Shown here in pieces: positions 34,745 to 46,104 of a DNA stretch of 64,000 nucleotides; within the stretch, counting starts at the first letter, position 1, and each line of letters starts with the position of its first letter. The DNA is from Turnera subulata (Eukaryota; Streptophyta; Magnoliopsida; Malpighiales; Passifloraceae), in the NCBI GenBank assembly GCA_028386065.3, contig JAKUCV010004501.1, forward strand, positions 53,007 through 117,006, in the 5' to 3' direction. The notes beneath the pieces were generated by a model. It saw only the letters and a list, made by a program, of their open reading frames with translations. It was not told where the DNA came from and ran no database searches. A program made the position numbers and the translations under genes.

Positions 34745-36600
34745 TATTGGCCTAAGGTCAGATTAGCATGTGCTTTGTGTTAATCATTTTTTATAATCTT
34801 AATTAAGCATGCTAACCGAGATAATTGATTATGTGTGGATTAGTGTTTGATTTTGCGTAAATCATATTTATTAATCCTCTTTATTCCTTAGCCATATTTT
34901 GATGCTAACAAACTTTGAGTTTAAGATTTATATATTAAATCAAAGCATGCATGTGATACTTTTGTGTAGTAGACATTTCTCTTTCAAGTCTTGTTACATG
35001 TGCATCCATCCTAGACTCTATTTTATATTATATATTAAATGAGCTAACTAGGTTTTGATTATGACAAACCTATGTGTAGCATGTGTGTGTCTAACCAAGA
35101 ATTGCAGCTCATATGATGTATGCCAACCCATGATCAAATCAAGCATTGGAAGAAGAGTGAGCGGGATTGATTTTGGAGCATGATGGGTTGCTTTCATGTC
35201 GCTTTCATGTGCAAACTCCCATGCCACTCATGTTTGTTTATTCCTTATTGGGATTGGTCAACAAACCTAGTACCTACCATTTTTGGACACTGATTCTATG
35301 ATTAAAGCAACCTTAAACAGATCAAAAGACAGCTGAATTCAAACTTCCTAGGACCAACCTAGGACTATGCTAAACAATGACATCAATGACAAAAAGCTGC
35401 AGTCTGGTGTGTCTCGTGCCAAAACATGAAAGGGAAAACAAGGAAGAAGACCGTTGACACTCTGGCACCTCTGACAACAAAACTGGCTGGAATGAAAGGG
35501 ACTCCTAACAGATTCAAATTGATTCAACCAAGTCCCATATGGAAATGCCAACCCTGGACTTTACAAAAGCTGCTAAAACGTTGATGACCTGGCGTCTTCC
35601 ATGAAAAATCTGACAGTGACAAGAGATTGATGATAGTTGGCTTTCTTTGGTCTTTGTGTCAAGCTAACCTATTACTAGAAAGTCAAAGCAACCTAGTACT
35701 CTATGCTTCTGGAACTACACAGGATGATTCAAACAAGTAGCAGCTTCCTCTCTTAACGTTTAAATGAAATCAGCATGTGAGCAACAACCTTGATCTTCAC
35801 AAAAGGTTCTGAGTGAAAGTGACTACTCATTTGAACGTTGTGGCGCCTTTCATGCCAGAACTCGATTCAACTGACAGTGACACATAGTTGTCACTCTTGG
35901 AGGCTTCTTCCCCCTTGCCTCTATATATAGAAGATTGATTGATGAAGAATGTTAGAGCTGCCAATGGAGAAAGAAGTGAGAAATTAGTAGCAGCTCTCCT
36001 CCTAAGCTTGAGAGTGTTCAAAGATCCTTCCTTTGTGCATTACTTGTAAATCTCTTGAGTGAGTCACTCATGAAGATATCTTGAGAGAGGGTTATATCTT
36101 AGACAAGCTTATGAATGCTTTGTACTGATTAGTGATAAGCAAAGCTAGGATTAGCTTTGAGAGAAGGTTTGCAAGTTGCACCTTAGAAAAACTTGTGAGA
36201 GATAGGCTTTGTTGGTTTAACCTATGAAGAAACCAATTGAGTGAGGTAGGATAGGGAATTTCTTACTAGGGAACTAAGAGCAAAGCTTGGATTAGCTTTG
36301 TGAGTATGAGGGGTTAGAGGTTAGCCTAGGTAAAACCTTATACTATAGGTTATTGGTTGATCCCGTAAAAACCAAGGTTAGTGAAGGTTAGAAATCTCAA
36401 GGTGGACTCCTTGAGTAGTGGAGGTAGTCCTGTGTGGCGAACCACTATAAATCCTTTGTGCCAATATCTCTAACCCTCTCCTTAATTGTGCTTTAGTGTG
36501 GTCATAATTTCTCAGATTTAGATACAAAGTCGATTTGGCATTAGTGACGCCAAATCGGTAACTAAGCGAAAAAGGGCTAATTCACCTGCCCAATTCTTTC
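34745..36600 (+). mobile_element. 3' LTR of the SIRE-type element
   Basis: It begins directly after the GGGGGAGAT tract with TATTGGCCTAAGG, where SIRE LTRs usually start TGTTGG, so one end base is mutated. The right end is estimated from GGGCTAATTCACCTGCCCA near 36575-36592, which resembles the usual CTAATTCACCCC end. No duplication or 5' LTR was found. Confidence 0.55.
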
Positions 36601-37485
36601 TTCTTTTTTCTATTGTTATGGTGATTTTTCATATACACGGAGACTCGAATCCGAAATCTCACTTAAGTGAGATTAAGTCGCTGACCAACTCCATATTGTT
36701 GTGAATCTGGCAATTAGATTGGATAGGGTTATTAGGAGTAATGTTGCAAATAAATTTGATCTTATTTATAGTAAAAATAGATGGATTAAGTGGAACGAGT
36801 GATTGCAATGATGGTACCACAATCTTTGCATTACATAATACATATCCATAACTTCAACCATCCCTCCATGGAGAATGCAGACAAAAACAAAAAGAGCTTT
36901 GGTTTCTTGCAGGCCATGATTGTTTCGCATCTATTCTGAACTGAATTAATTTGATCTAATTATTTAGCCCATGTATGGTCGTAAATAGTATGTACAACAG
37001 ATTCACAGTAGTTGGTAGATCTTGTATTTTATGGTGCCTAACACTAACAGAAGCATAAAAAAAAAAAACGGGAGAAGAGTATATTACTGCCATATTTTAT
37101 TGAAGATGTATATGCAAGAGGAAAGTATACAGAAAAACAAAAGGTTAGGTAGAACTACTAATATGGTTTAGGTTTATTCTCTCTTACTGTATTATTGTAG
37201 AAAGAGCTTGTCCTCTCAAGTGAACAATATTTGTTACCAAAAATTTTACGGAGTGTGAGTGTAGATAAGATCAAGATCCTAATCATCATAAATTGTTGTC
37301 TCTGTTTATTTCTCATTCTCTGCTTTCTTTGTTTTGTTTAAATATGATCCTGAGATGCCAATTTATGAGAATTTATTCCCGACAGATATCATCCTCGCTT
37401 TCTGTGCCCAATCGTTACAATACAAGCTCGTGACAAAGAAAGGGAAAACTGAAACTGATTAGTATGCTAAGTGTAGAAACAATGA
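36601..37485. other. Intergenic stretch with a tRNA-like (SINE-like) fragment
   Basis: On the minus strand a GGTCAGCGACTTAATC box (about 36671-36686) is followed by CTCACTTAAGTGAGATTTC and the B-box-like GGATTCGAGTC (36642-36652). This resembles the head of tRNA-derived plant SINEs. The rest (36720-37485) shows no gene, although it may hold the promoter and first exon of the gene that follows. Confidence 0.35.
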
Positions 37486-38270
37486 ATGCATGTCCACAAG
37501 CAACCCAAAAGAGCTAAAAAAAAGAACAAACTCATCCTTTTGTTTCACCCATTTCACTACACTGTAATTGATCTTTTTTTCCAAACCTCAGAAACCCACC
37601 ATAATAACCCCACTTCCAAAATAGACCCTCCCGTGGAAGGATTACAAGGTCACCAAGAAAAGAGTCACTGTGATGACAGCAACTTTAGAAACGGTGGTGG
37701 TGCTATTTGTGGGTCTAATGGACCTCACACTGGGCATTCTACCCTCAAGAGTAATCTCAAGAAGACCAGAAGAGTTGAAGAGGAAAACCAGGAAAGGACA
37801 GATCAAAGGAGGAAAGTCAGTTGGCCTGATGACCATGGCAAAGATATCGCTGATGTTCATGAGTTTGAGAGAAGGTACAAAAATTGATTATTAGTTGTTT
37901 GCTGTTCTCATGCATGATGGGTTTGATTTGAGTTTGTTATCATGAGGAAACTATCACCTAACTTAATCCTGAACTGCAACGCTTTTGTATGGTTTTGCTG
38001 GAAATAATTTGGTGAGGTCTGCATGGGATCGTTTCTAGCAGAACAAAAACAATTAGTAGGGAGTCACATATTAGTTACCATTACTCATCTCCATGTTACA
38101 AGCTATGGAAAACCAATCTCGCAAACAATCTGTTTATGTTTTATTATTTTTGTGGCTAACTACTTCTTCTATATATCTTCTTTTTTTTTTTTTTTCAATT
38201 CATGGATAGCATGCCTGAAGATGGAGAGCATGGAGGAGTGAGGAATTCTTGTGTATGTTCAATTCAATGA
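37486..38270 (+). CDS. Small basic plant protein with a C-terminal CaaX-like box
   Basis: Two exons can be built: 37486(?)-37874 and 38210-38270. The donor AG|GTACAA at 37874/37875 and the acceptor TTCATGGATAG| at 38209 follow a long T tract and keep the frame (phase 2), giving …HEFERSMPEDGEHGG… and ending VRNSCVCSIQ. The last four residues, CSIQ, fit a CaaX prenylation box; X = Q favours farnesylation. Before it lie STLKSNLKKTRR and RKVSWPDDHGKDIADVHEFE, which I recognise only as wording of a small plant-specific family that I cannot name. The first residues (MHVHKQPKRAKKK…) may be wrong: a good acceptor TCCAAACCTCAG at about 37579-37590 suggests that the real first exon lies upstream. Function unknown; membrane anchoring is an inference from the C-terminus. 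Confidence 0.6.
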
Positions 38271-40246
38271 AACGAGGTACGAAAAATCAACTGCCCAATT
38301 CATATGATTTCAGAAGAAGGGTTGTAACTAGCTGAGTTCTAGACCAATGCCAAAACATGGGATACAGTGTACATTGCATGTTGGTTAGATGCGGAAGATA
38401 AGTACTTAAAAAACACAGTTACTGCGGCAACTAATGCACTTTGAGATTCCATACTTGTCAAAGGCATAAAATTATCCTCTTCAAACAAGATAAACATGAT
38501 TTGCACAGACTGTTTGAACAGAAAATAACCATGATTGCCCTTTCTAATGGTTATTTAACAGTGTCCAACAAGTGGCATAAAAGTCGAGGCAACAGAAGAG
38601 AGATCTAACTCCTAACACACATATGTGTGATGCATAAACCAGAAGGCCAAAGCAGTGACATTATCATGGTGGCATGGGTGGTTTGGCTGAAGCAAGTGCA
38701 GCCAGCATTTTATTGCATTGCAGACACCTAATCTCTGCAGCACAGCAATTCTGGTGTACAAGGTAGGTACTGCAATTTCGGACTCTCAGCCCAGCCAGAC
38801 CACTGAAATAAGCTTGACATTACAAGAGCATCAGACTATATATCATCCCAAATCAGATTGGTTTGGATCAAAGTACTCAACTTGTCCAAATACCAAGTAA
38901 TGACTTCAAGTATTCGTGTCAGCCAAGAAGTGGATTGTTCCAACGTTTTACGCTCATGTTGTCCCTGATTTTTTTAAAAAAAAAAAAAGAAAGAAAGATA
39001 AAAATAATCCATTTATTGTTCAAATTACTTTGGTATTGAAAGTTGAAACTTGATTGAAAGTATCTGAAAACTGGTTACTTTGTTGTTTAGTAACAAAATA
39101 CAGCGGCGAAAAAATGTTTCATTATACCAATGCAAGATTGTTAGGCTCCATATTGTCGAAGACTACAAAAAAGACCCTTGGTCCATCTACTCAAAACAGG
39201 GATAAAATCACTAACGTTCATTTTTTCAGAAAGACTCATTTTTCCAGCAAACTTTGATGATCTCTCTTGTAATCAATTGTTTTTTGTTTCCTTGTAATGA
39301 TCCATAGATTATAGTACCTTGTACTTTGCAGCTAACATTCTTAACATATTTCCTGTGATTGAAACCATTTGGATGTGCCCCCATAGTGAGGAATAAATAG
39401 AACTTACCTCCATCCACAGACAGCCCTTGGTTAAATTTAGTCCTTAGGGTACGCCCAAATCCCAATTACCCCTTTCCACGAGAAGACTTCTCAGTTTATG
39501 GTTTTCTATGCACCAATTGGAGAAGAACTTGATTACCCACTAATCGCCAAGGGCGCAAGTTGATTTTAGTCCAATCGAAGCCATTGAAGCCTTACCTAGT
39601 AAATGGGAAGACCAAAAACAAAATAATAGCTATAAATGATCTATAATTCAAAGATATATGAGGAACTTCAAAGATATAATATAATTCAGTTTTCAACAGT
39701 CATCACAATAAATCTTTTCTGGGAAGTGACATATAATGCGTAGACCAAAAGCTTCATCAACACTAGTTAGAGAGACTCGTGAGACAAATAGTATTGCAAA
39801 AAGGATGAACTCTAGATAATAATAATAATAAGCATAACCTCTCAACATGATGCCGTTCGAGCCAGAAAATAATAAAAAAAATGACACTCCAACTACCCAG
39901 CTATACACAAAACCTGGCTAACTTTTTGTCAGTAGTCGTAAGAGTTTGACAGATCAGTCACAAATACAAGTGAATCAAAGTAATCTAAATTGGTGTAAAG
40001 CATTCACCAATGGCCGAGCAATTGTTGTAAGAATCACAATATTTCTTTCCTTCCTTTTCACCCCCACAATGATTCATATACCACATTTCCCCTCACTCAA
40101 CAAGAGGGGATCAGAATTTTGTTTTCTTTAAGACTAAGACTATCACAGTTTCTTCTTGTGAAAGCACTATTCCCTCCCTATTTGGCATCTCTGCTGAGTG
40201 GTTTCCAGCTACGTAGACACACTCCTCTTTAACCACTTTATCTCTC
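38271..40246. other. Intergenic region between two convergent genes
   Basis: Both neighbouring genes point into this stretch, so it should hold both 3' UTRs and polyadenylation sites. I see only short open stretches, an A-rich tract (38977-38990) and no recognisable element. Confidence 0.5.
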
Positions 40247-43200
40247 TCAGCTTTGACTCCAACTATTCTGAGTTTTTGACCTTTTTGATTTATTCTTATC
40301 CTGCATCTTCTTTTTCTTTGCCTCCGCTGTAACCCAGGTATATTCTGGAGGAATGGCAAAGGGGTCCTGAATGTTTTCTATCCTACTGCTACCAACAGTC
40401 GATGAGCTCGGGCGATAAGGAGCCTTTATCCACTGAAACCAAGATGAGCTTGAGGACTGTGTCATAGATGGGCTTTCTCGTCCAGCAGCTGTTGGACTGG
40501 AAGGAGGGGTCGCAAATTCATCCACTGGCAGCAATTCCTCAAACTTTGTAAATGTAACCAGTACTCTGATGGTTGGAACCACCGGAATTGCAACCTGGAG
40601 GTGAACAAGTAATAATACATTAGAAATTTTTTCCAAAAATATATATCAACAGAATAACCAGGTTGCTCATAACCAACCAAAGACAGGCCCTGAAGATTTT
40701 TCACACAAGTCAACACAGAAGAAGTACCGTCATCATATATTTCCCAACCAGTAGTCTCAACTTGGCAAGTGAACCCGGCAAACCAGCACTTACTAGTTAC
40801 CAATCCAACAGGGCCACAACACCAGGCTCAAATCATAACAAGCATAACCATTGCACAACCAATTCAGTCAAACTCACTGCAACTCGACCGAATTTGCTAA
40901 ATTCTAATTAGAATATGTAAGTGGCATAGATGATTCAACCTTAGCCCAGACAAGCCAACTTTCTTGTGTTCATGGTTGTTGATTAGACCAACCAAACCAT
41001 ATCTAGTAGCCAAGCCTATACCTTTTGAATATAAAATCAAACCATAGAGTGAGATAAGCAAGTCTATCAAGATTCAGAAAATCAGATCTGAATGGCAACA
41101 TAAGACGTCAAGGAATGAAAGACTGCCTCTACCACATTTAAAAATTATTACCAATCAAAAGAGAGTAGTATTACTGAGATTTAGGCGTACAACGTTCACC
41201 TTTCACAATTGCCCATAGGCAATGCAGAAAAGCACAAGCACAACAACAAAATATGAGGCATAGTATGAAAACCACAATATAGATGTGGAAATTCTGAAGT
41301 GAAACATTCAACCATAACTGTTAATCGGTTCTAGGAACCAGAGTTTCTTACAGGATATACTGGTGTTAACTCTTATAGGGATGGGATGCTGTAGTGTTTG
41401 TCAACAATGTCAGAGCCTAACATAAAAAGAAGATGCGCTCACACCTCTCAAATTCTCACACCACCAAGTTATCAAGATCAATATGAAAGCCCTTAAGTTT
41501 CTCGTGCTCATTCTAAAATCCCATGAGAAATGTCTCACCAACTAGATGGCACCCGTCACTCAAATTCTTAGATTTGTGCTGCCGGTATATGTCACAGGCC
41601 AAGAGCTCTCAAATGCCAAAATGCTGTGGTGTGTCACATTTAACTACTCCGCTGTCCCAGCAAAACCAAATCGCTAGCCGTCGTGTTTATTTAACACACT
41701 AGCTATTTGAATGATTAACAACATAAGAATATAATGATCTTCTTTATGCTTGTTCTACAGATATGGGCATCAAACAAGGAAAACAGTTTCATTAAAGAAG
41801 TGATATGCCCTCTGTTTTCACCCAAAAACAAGCATTAAAACGATCATACAGTGGTCCGTTCAGACATCATGCAATTTGCAACTCAGCAATTGATCCTCAT
41901 GAAACATTTTTTCCTTTTATCATTCAGTGTCCTAATTGGGACTGGCATCCCTGCTCTAACATCAATATTAACCTTCTTTCTATTTTTGGCTCAAGAGATG
42001 CAGATGGGGCTAGATCACAATACCTCAGTCCTGTGGACTAATATACATATATCAGGACTGATCAATATCTGGCCCTACAAAAGAAACACCTGTTTGACTC
42101 ACTAAGATCTCTAGTGTCGATGCCTACTACCCAACATGAAATTTTAAATCCAGCTCCTGAAACTGACAAAGAAATCTGATCCAACATCCACTTCTTTTTT
42201 GTGTTTTAACCTGAGAACTATAGAGGTTTGTCAATCCAACTAAATTCTACTTTCCAACTGAGATAAGTTCCAGCACCAAAGTAATTTGATAATGGAAAAG
42301 AACAAAGCCAAACTATGAAGAGCAAATAAAATTTTTTCAAAGATATCATTAAACGGCTTTACTAGGATTAAATAAAATAGATTTGAGGATTATACCTTCA
42401 CAGGAAAGGTTCCCATAGGAAGCTTTGTTGTGAGGAGTTCTCTTAAACGACGAATTGCTTTGACCTTGTTGGCAAGAATATCAAGCAATGGAAGAAGTTC
42501 TTCAGTTTGCAATGGAAAGTTAGGAGAAAGCCAGAGAGTTGGCCTCAGTCCCTTCTTATACTCATTCTCACGGCTTCCGTCCTTGCGCCGATTATTGTTT
42601 TCAGAACTCGAGGATGTAGATGGCTTGCTATCTCTGCCTTTTCGGTGCTCATCTCTGACAAAAACCTCCACAGAGTGTCTTCCTGGTTTCACTTGATTCC
42701 TGGATGGAGAGTCCCCAAGTAAATCACTCACCTTTTCATCCACACATAAAGAACTCCTAGGTGGTACAGTTTTCTTCTGCCCTTCAGCTTTAGGATCACG
42801 TTTTCTCCATCCACCAAACCATCCTTTCTTTTCCTGCTTAGCATCAGCATTTCTACAGCCATTCACATCTTCTATTGGAATCTCCCTTGGCTCATAACAG
42901 CTATGACGGTGTGAGATGGTCCCATCACCATTTTCCGTAGCCAATTCTGGTGTATCCAACTTCAGAGCAACTTCAAGTTGCCTTCTCTCATCTTCAGTCA
43001 AAATGTCATTCAGCTCTTCACTCTCTGTTTCATTTTCATTGCACGATGAGAAGAACTCATCATCAGACATAGCACCAGGGACCCTCCTAGATTTGATACT
43101 AACAACAACGTTGTGCATATCATATACCTTTGCCTTCCATGAACCGATCATTTCAGTTTTCTCTTGCCGCCTCCATGTCATCTGTGGCAAAAGCACTGCC

Positions 43201-44009
43201 TGGGTTACATCAATCCCTGGCCTGAATATATTAGTCTGAGACATTGCAGCCACCTCCTGGCGAACCTCTTCTTCAGTTGCTGGGGAACCTGCACCATCCA
43301 AAGCATTCATCACCTCCTTGTCCTTATGTGAGATCATGCAAAGGGACCCAGGAGGGACTTTCCCATCCTCAGAGCCATCTCCAAGGAAAAGAATACTCTG
43401 ATCCGAACGCTGAATCCTAAAGCCATCGAAACCAGCCAAAGTCATATCCGCCCTTAGATTTGCACCCCTCTTCCAGATTTTGTATGTATCTGAAGGAGCA
43501 ATTCTGGAAATGAAAGGTATCACAGAACTCTCAAAATGGAAGGTAATTTCCATGTAGAAGTCCCTCATCCTTCGCATTGTCGCCACCAAACGAGGCAATC
43601 TCCTACACCATTTTGCCCATGCCAAAGGTTGATAATGCCTGACTATAGTCATGGCAATTGCCTCCTCTCTATTGCAAATGGCTTCTTGGAGTGCACTCCA
43701 GCCCTGCTCATTCTGCAAGCTCCAATCTGCACCAGCAACCATAAGCATCTCAGTAGCAGTCTCATCGGCCAGCTTTACAGCCAAGTGAAGAGGGGTGTCA
43801 CGGTTTGGGACATCACGCCTATCAATCACTGCAGAGATAGCCTCAGCCTTCTCCTCTTCTACTAACGAAACCGCCTCAGTTTTAATCTCAGCAGGATCAC
43901 AGAGGCGTGGAAGGCCAGCAAGTATCTTCCTAAGACTAGCATAATCTCTGGTTGCAATGGCCTTGTGGACAGGACTATGGGCATATTTCCAACTCTCAAC
44001 ACCAGCCAT
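40247..44009 (-). CDS. ANKRD13-type ankyrin repeat / GPCR-chaperone domain protein
   Basis: Two coding exons, 44009-42396 and 40594-40247, flank a 1.8-kb phase-0 intron (donor AAG|GTATAA, acceptor CTCCAG|GTTGC) and give 653 residues. Ankyrin repeats occupy about residues 15-125 (TPLHLAVKLADE, GADWSLQNEQGWSALQEAI). The GPCR-chaperone domain follows (AWAKWCRRLPR, FYMEITFHFESSVIPF, SDTYKIWKRGANLRADMTLA) and extends past the splice junction. The middle has acidic and Ser-rich linkers; the tail is Lys-rich. Length and layout match plant ANKRD13-like proteins. Animal ANKRD13 proteins act in endosomal sorting of ubiquitinated cargo or in receptor biogenesis; the plant role is unproven. I chose the ATG at 44009 (MAGVESWKYAHSP) because it begins like its relatives; the open frame upstream has no ATG. 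A probable 5'UTR intron spans 44123-44441. Confidence 0.93.
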
Positions 44010-44528
44010 GTCTGGGGACGATAAAGCCAGACCAGCGGTGTACACAAGCAAGGCCTTAATTCAGTCCACCAACATTAAAGCTCTATTGGATATGGTTGAT
44101 AACCACTGTCCAGAAACCAAACCTGTAAACAAAATAAGAACAGCATAATTAAACTCACCAACAATTTACTTCCCCAAAAGAAAAAAATTAAAAAAAAAAC
44201 TGTTGACAATTCCCAACATACAAAAAATACCCAGTCGGCAGGAGTCACAAAGATCAAAACTTGACAAAAAAATCCCACTATTTCCCAGAACACAAACACA
44301 CCCAGTTCAAGTCAAGTTACGCCTAAATAGCACCAGAGAACAAAACCACAGTGGCAACTATCAACATCGATACAAAAGCAGAGATTCTAGTGTGGGGCCA
44401 AAGCAAAGTAAGAGAAGATCCAAGAGACCAAGAAATCTCACCTTCTTCTTCTTCTTCTTCTCTCTTCTGCTCCTCAAAGAAACCCAGATGCTCCAAAAAA
44501 GACTCAGTCACCAAATTCCCACCACACA

Positions 44529-44574
<46 letters not shown>

Positions 44575-45100
44575 GTGAGTAGAAAGAGAGATCCTTGCGA
44601 TCCAATCCAGATCAGACAAACCCAAGAACATGCATGTGGAGGGGTACGAAGCAAAAAAAAGAATTAAAAGAAGAAATACAAAGGGTATAAATTGACTTAT
44701 AATAAGCAAGAACCCAAGTGGGGGAATCTTGAAAGGAAACAGAAAAAAAAAAAAAAAAGAAGAAGAAGAAGAAGAAGAAGAAGAAAGGAACAGGAGAATC
44801 AAGAAAGGAATACAAGAAGAAAAAAAGCAACAGAAACAAAACTTGGCCTTTTAAAAGAGCAAGGGAAAAGAAAAGAATCAATTTTTATGCCAAAACTGCT
44901 ACAATTAGGTCTAAAAAGAAGCTGCAGCAGTAAAAATCAGTGAAAAAATAGTGTGGGGCTAAGAGGGCCAAAGAGGAAAAAATTGTGAAGCAAAAAAAAA
45001 AAAAAGAAAATTCAGTGTGATCTGGAGCTGAACTGGATAAGAGAGGAAGAAAAAGAAAGGGAGAGAAAGTATTTTTCCTCTTTTTCTGAATATATTGTTC
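44010..45100 (-). promoter_or_regulatory. 5' UTR, leader intron and putative core promoter of the ANKRD13-type gene
   Basis: A 5'UTR intron fits 44123-44441, with donor GAAG|GTGAGA and acceptor GTTTACAG|GTTTGG on the minus strand. The upstream leader exon holds a pure CT/GA dinucleotide run (44531-44574), a GAA/CTT-type run (about 44758-44785) and an adjacent A run. A TATATTC element near 45089-45096 on the minus strand could be the TATA box, placing the start near 45060. GA/CT-rich leaders are common in plant core promoters. Confidence 0.5.
44531..44574. repeat. CT/GA microsatellite
   Basis: Near-pure CT repeats, about 20 units on the plus strand, interrupted once by TTT near the right end. 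The run lies in the presumed leader exon of the gene at 40247-44009. Confidence 0.95.
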
Positions 45101-46053
45101 TATTATTAGTTTCCATTTTAAGAAAACTTCCTTAAAGAATAAAGCATTTCTTTCCAGGGATAATTATTAAGCGCTGTAAATAAATACCGTAGCCACACAA
45201 AAACAGAAAAGTATAGAAGCTCGGTCATATTAATGTCAGAGAATAACTAAAATGGAAAGGGCTGCATGTGAGCCAGAAATTATGGAACTTGCTTTTCTAT
45301 TACTCCCCCTAACTTTTTGTCCAATGTTTTCTCTTAATTGAGACGGTTAATTATAATTACTATTACTTTGCTATTTATTTCCCTGTTTGTGATTTTGATA
45401 TTTTATTATTGGTATTACGTGAGATTTGAAAAGGCAGGTTAAGGTGATTTGCAAAAATTAACCGGGAAGAAAAGAAAGTGACTGCAAAAATGGAAGTAGT
45501 TATTAATTAATTTGGTAACGTTACAAAAAGGGTAGTAATCATTTAAATTTTTGACCCGCGAATGGAATCTGTAATCAATGAGCCACTCAACGTCCTCAAC
45601 AACACAACTCAACAGTAAAACAAATCATAGATACTATGAAAAAATCTTCTTTTACTGAAAAAAAAAAGCTTCTTTTTTAACAAGAAAGATAAAGTTTTTC
45701 TTTTATCAGAAAAAGAAAAAGTTTTCAATGGATAAAAATGAGCTTCACCTCACTTTTCAGGCTTTGTGACCTTTAGTATTTCTGCTTCTCATGCTGGATA
45801 ATTTTTCCTTTTGCCAAAAGAAAAAAAAAAATTGAAGAAGAAGCTCTCGACCCACCACATTCCACCAGTTTTTCAAGACTACATGGCCAAACTGCTTAAG
45901 ATTATAGACTGGTTGAACCTTAAGCTTATGTTCCTGAAAAATTATTTAAGTTTTGTAATTTTCAGGCCTTTTATTTAGTTTTTTTTCTTTTTTTATTAAA
46001 AGAGAAAAGAAAAAAACTTTTCTTCTACCAAATCACACCAAAATCCATGAAAA
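45101..46053. other. Intergenic region upstream of the ANKRD13-type gene
   Basis: AT-rich with A and T runs; no gene or repeat family recognised. It probably contains the distal promoter of the gene to its left and ends at the TIR element. Confidence 0.5.
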
Positions 46054-46104
46054 TGAGAAATTTTATGGTGGGGACTCCCGAAGTTTGATTTGTTGTAGAC
46101 TTGA

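Noticed and set aside
38023..38241. A plus-strand frame across the intron of the small gene
   Set aside because: It runs through the T-rich acceptor region and overlaps the second exon in another frame; the exon pair with matching splice phase explains the region better.
44010..44051. An upstream extension of the ANKRD13-type frame
   Set aside because: The open frame continues but has no ATG; its first codon would be TTG. Relatives begin at the ATG at 44009.
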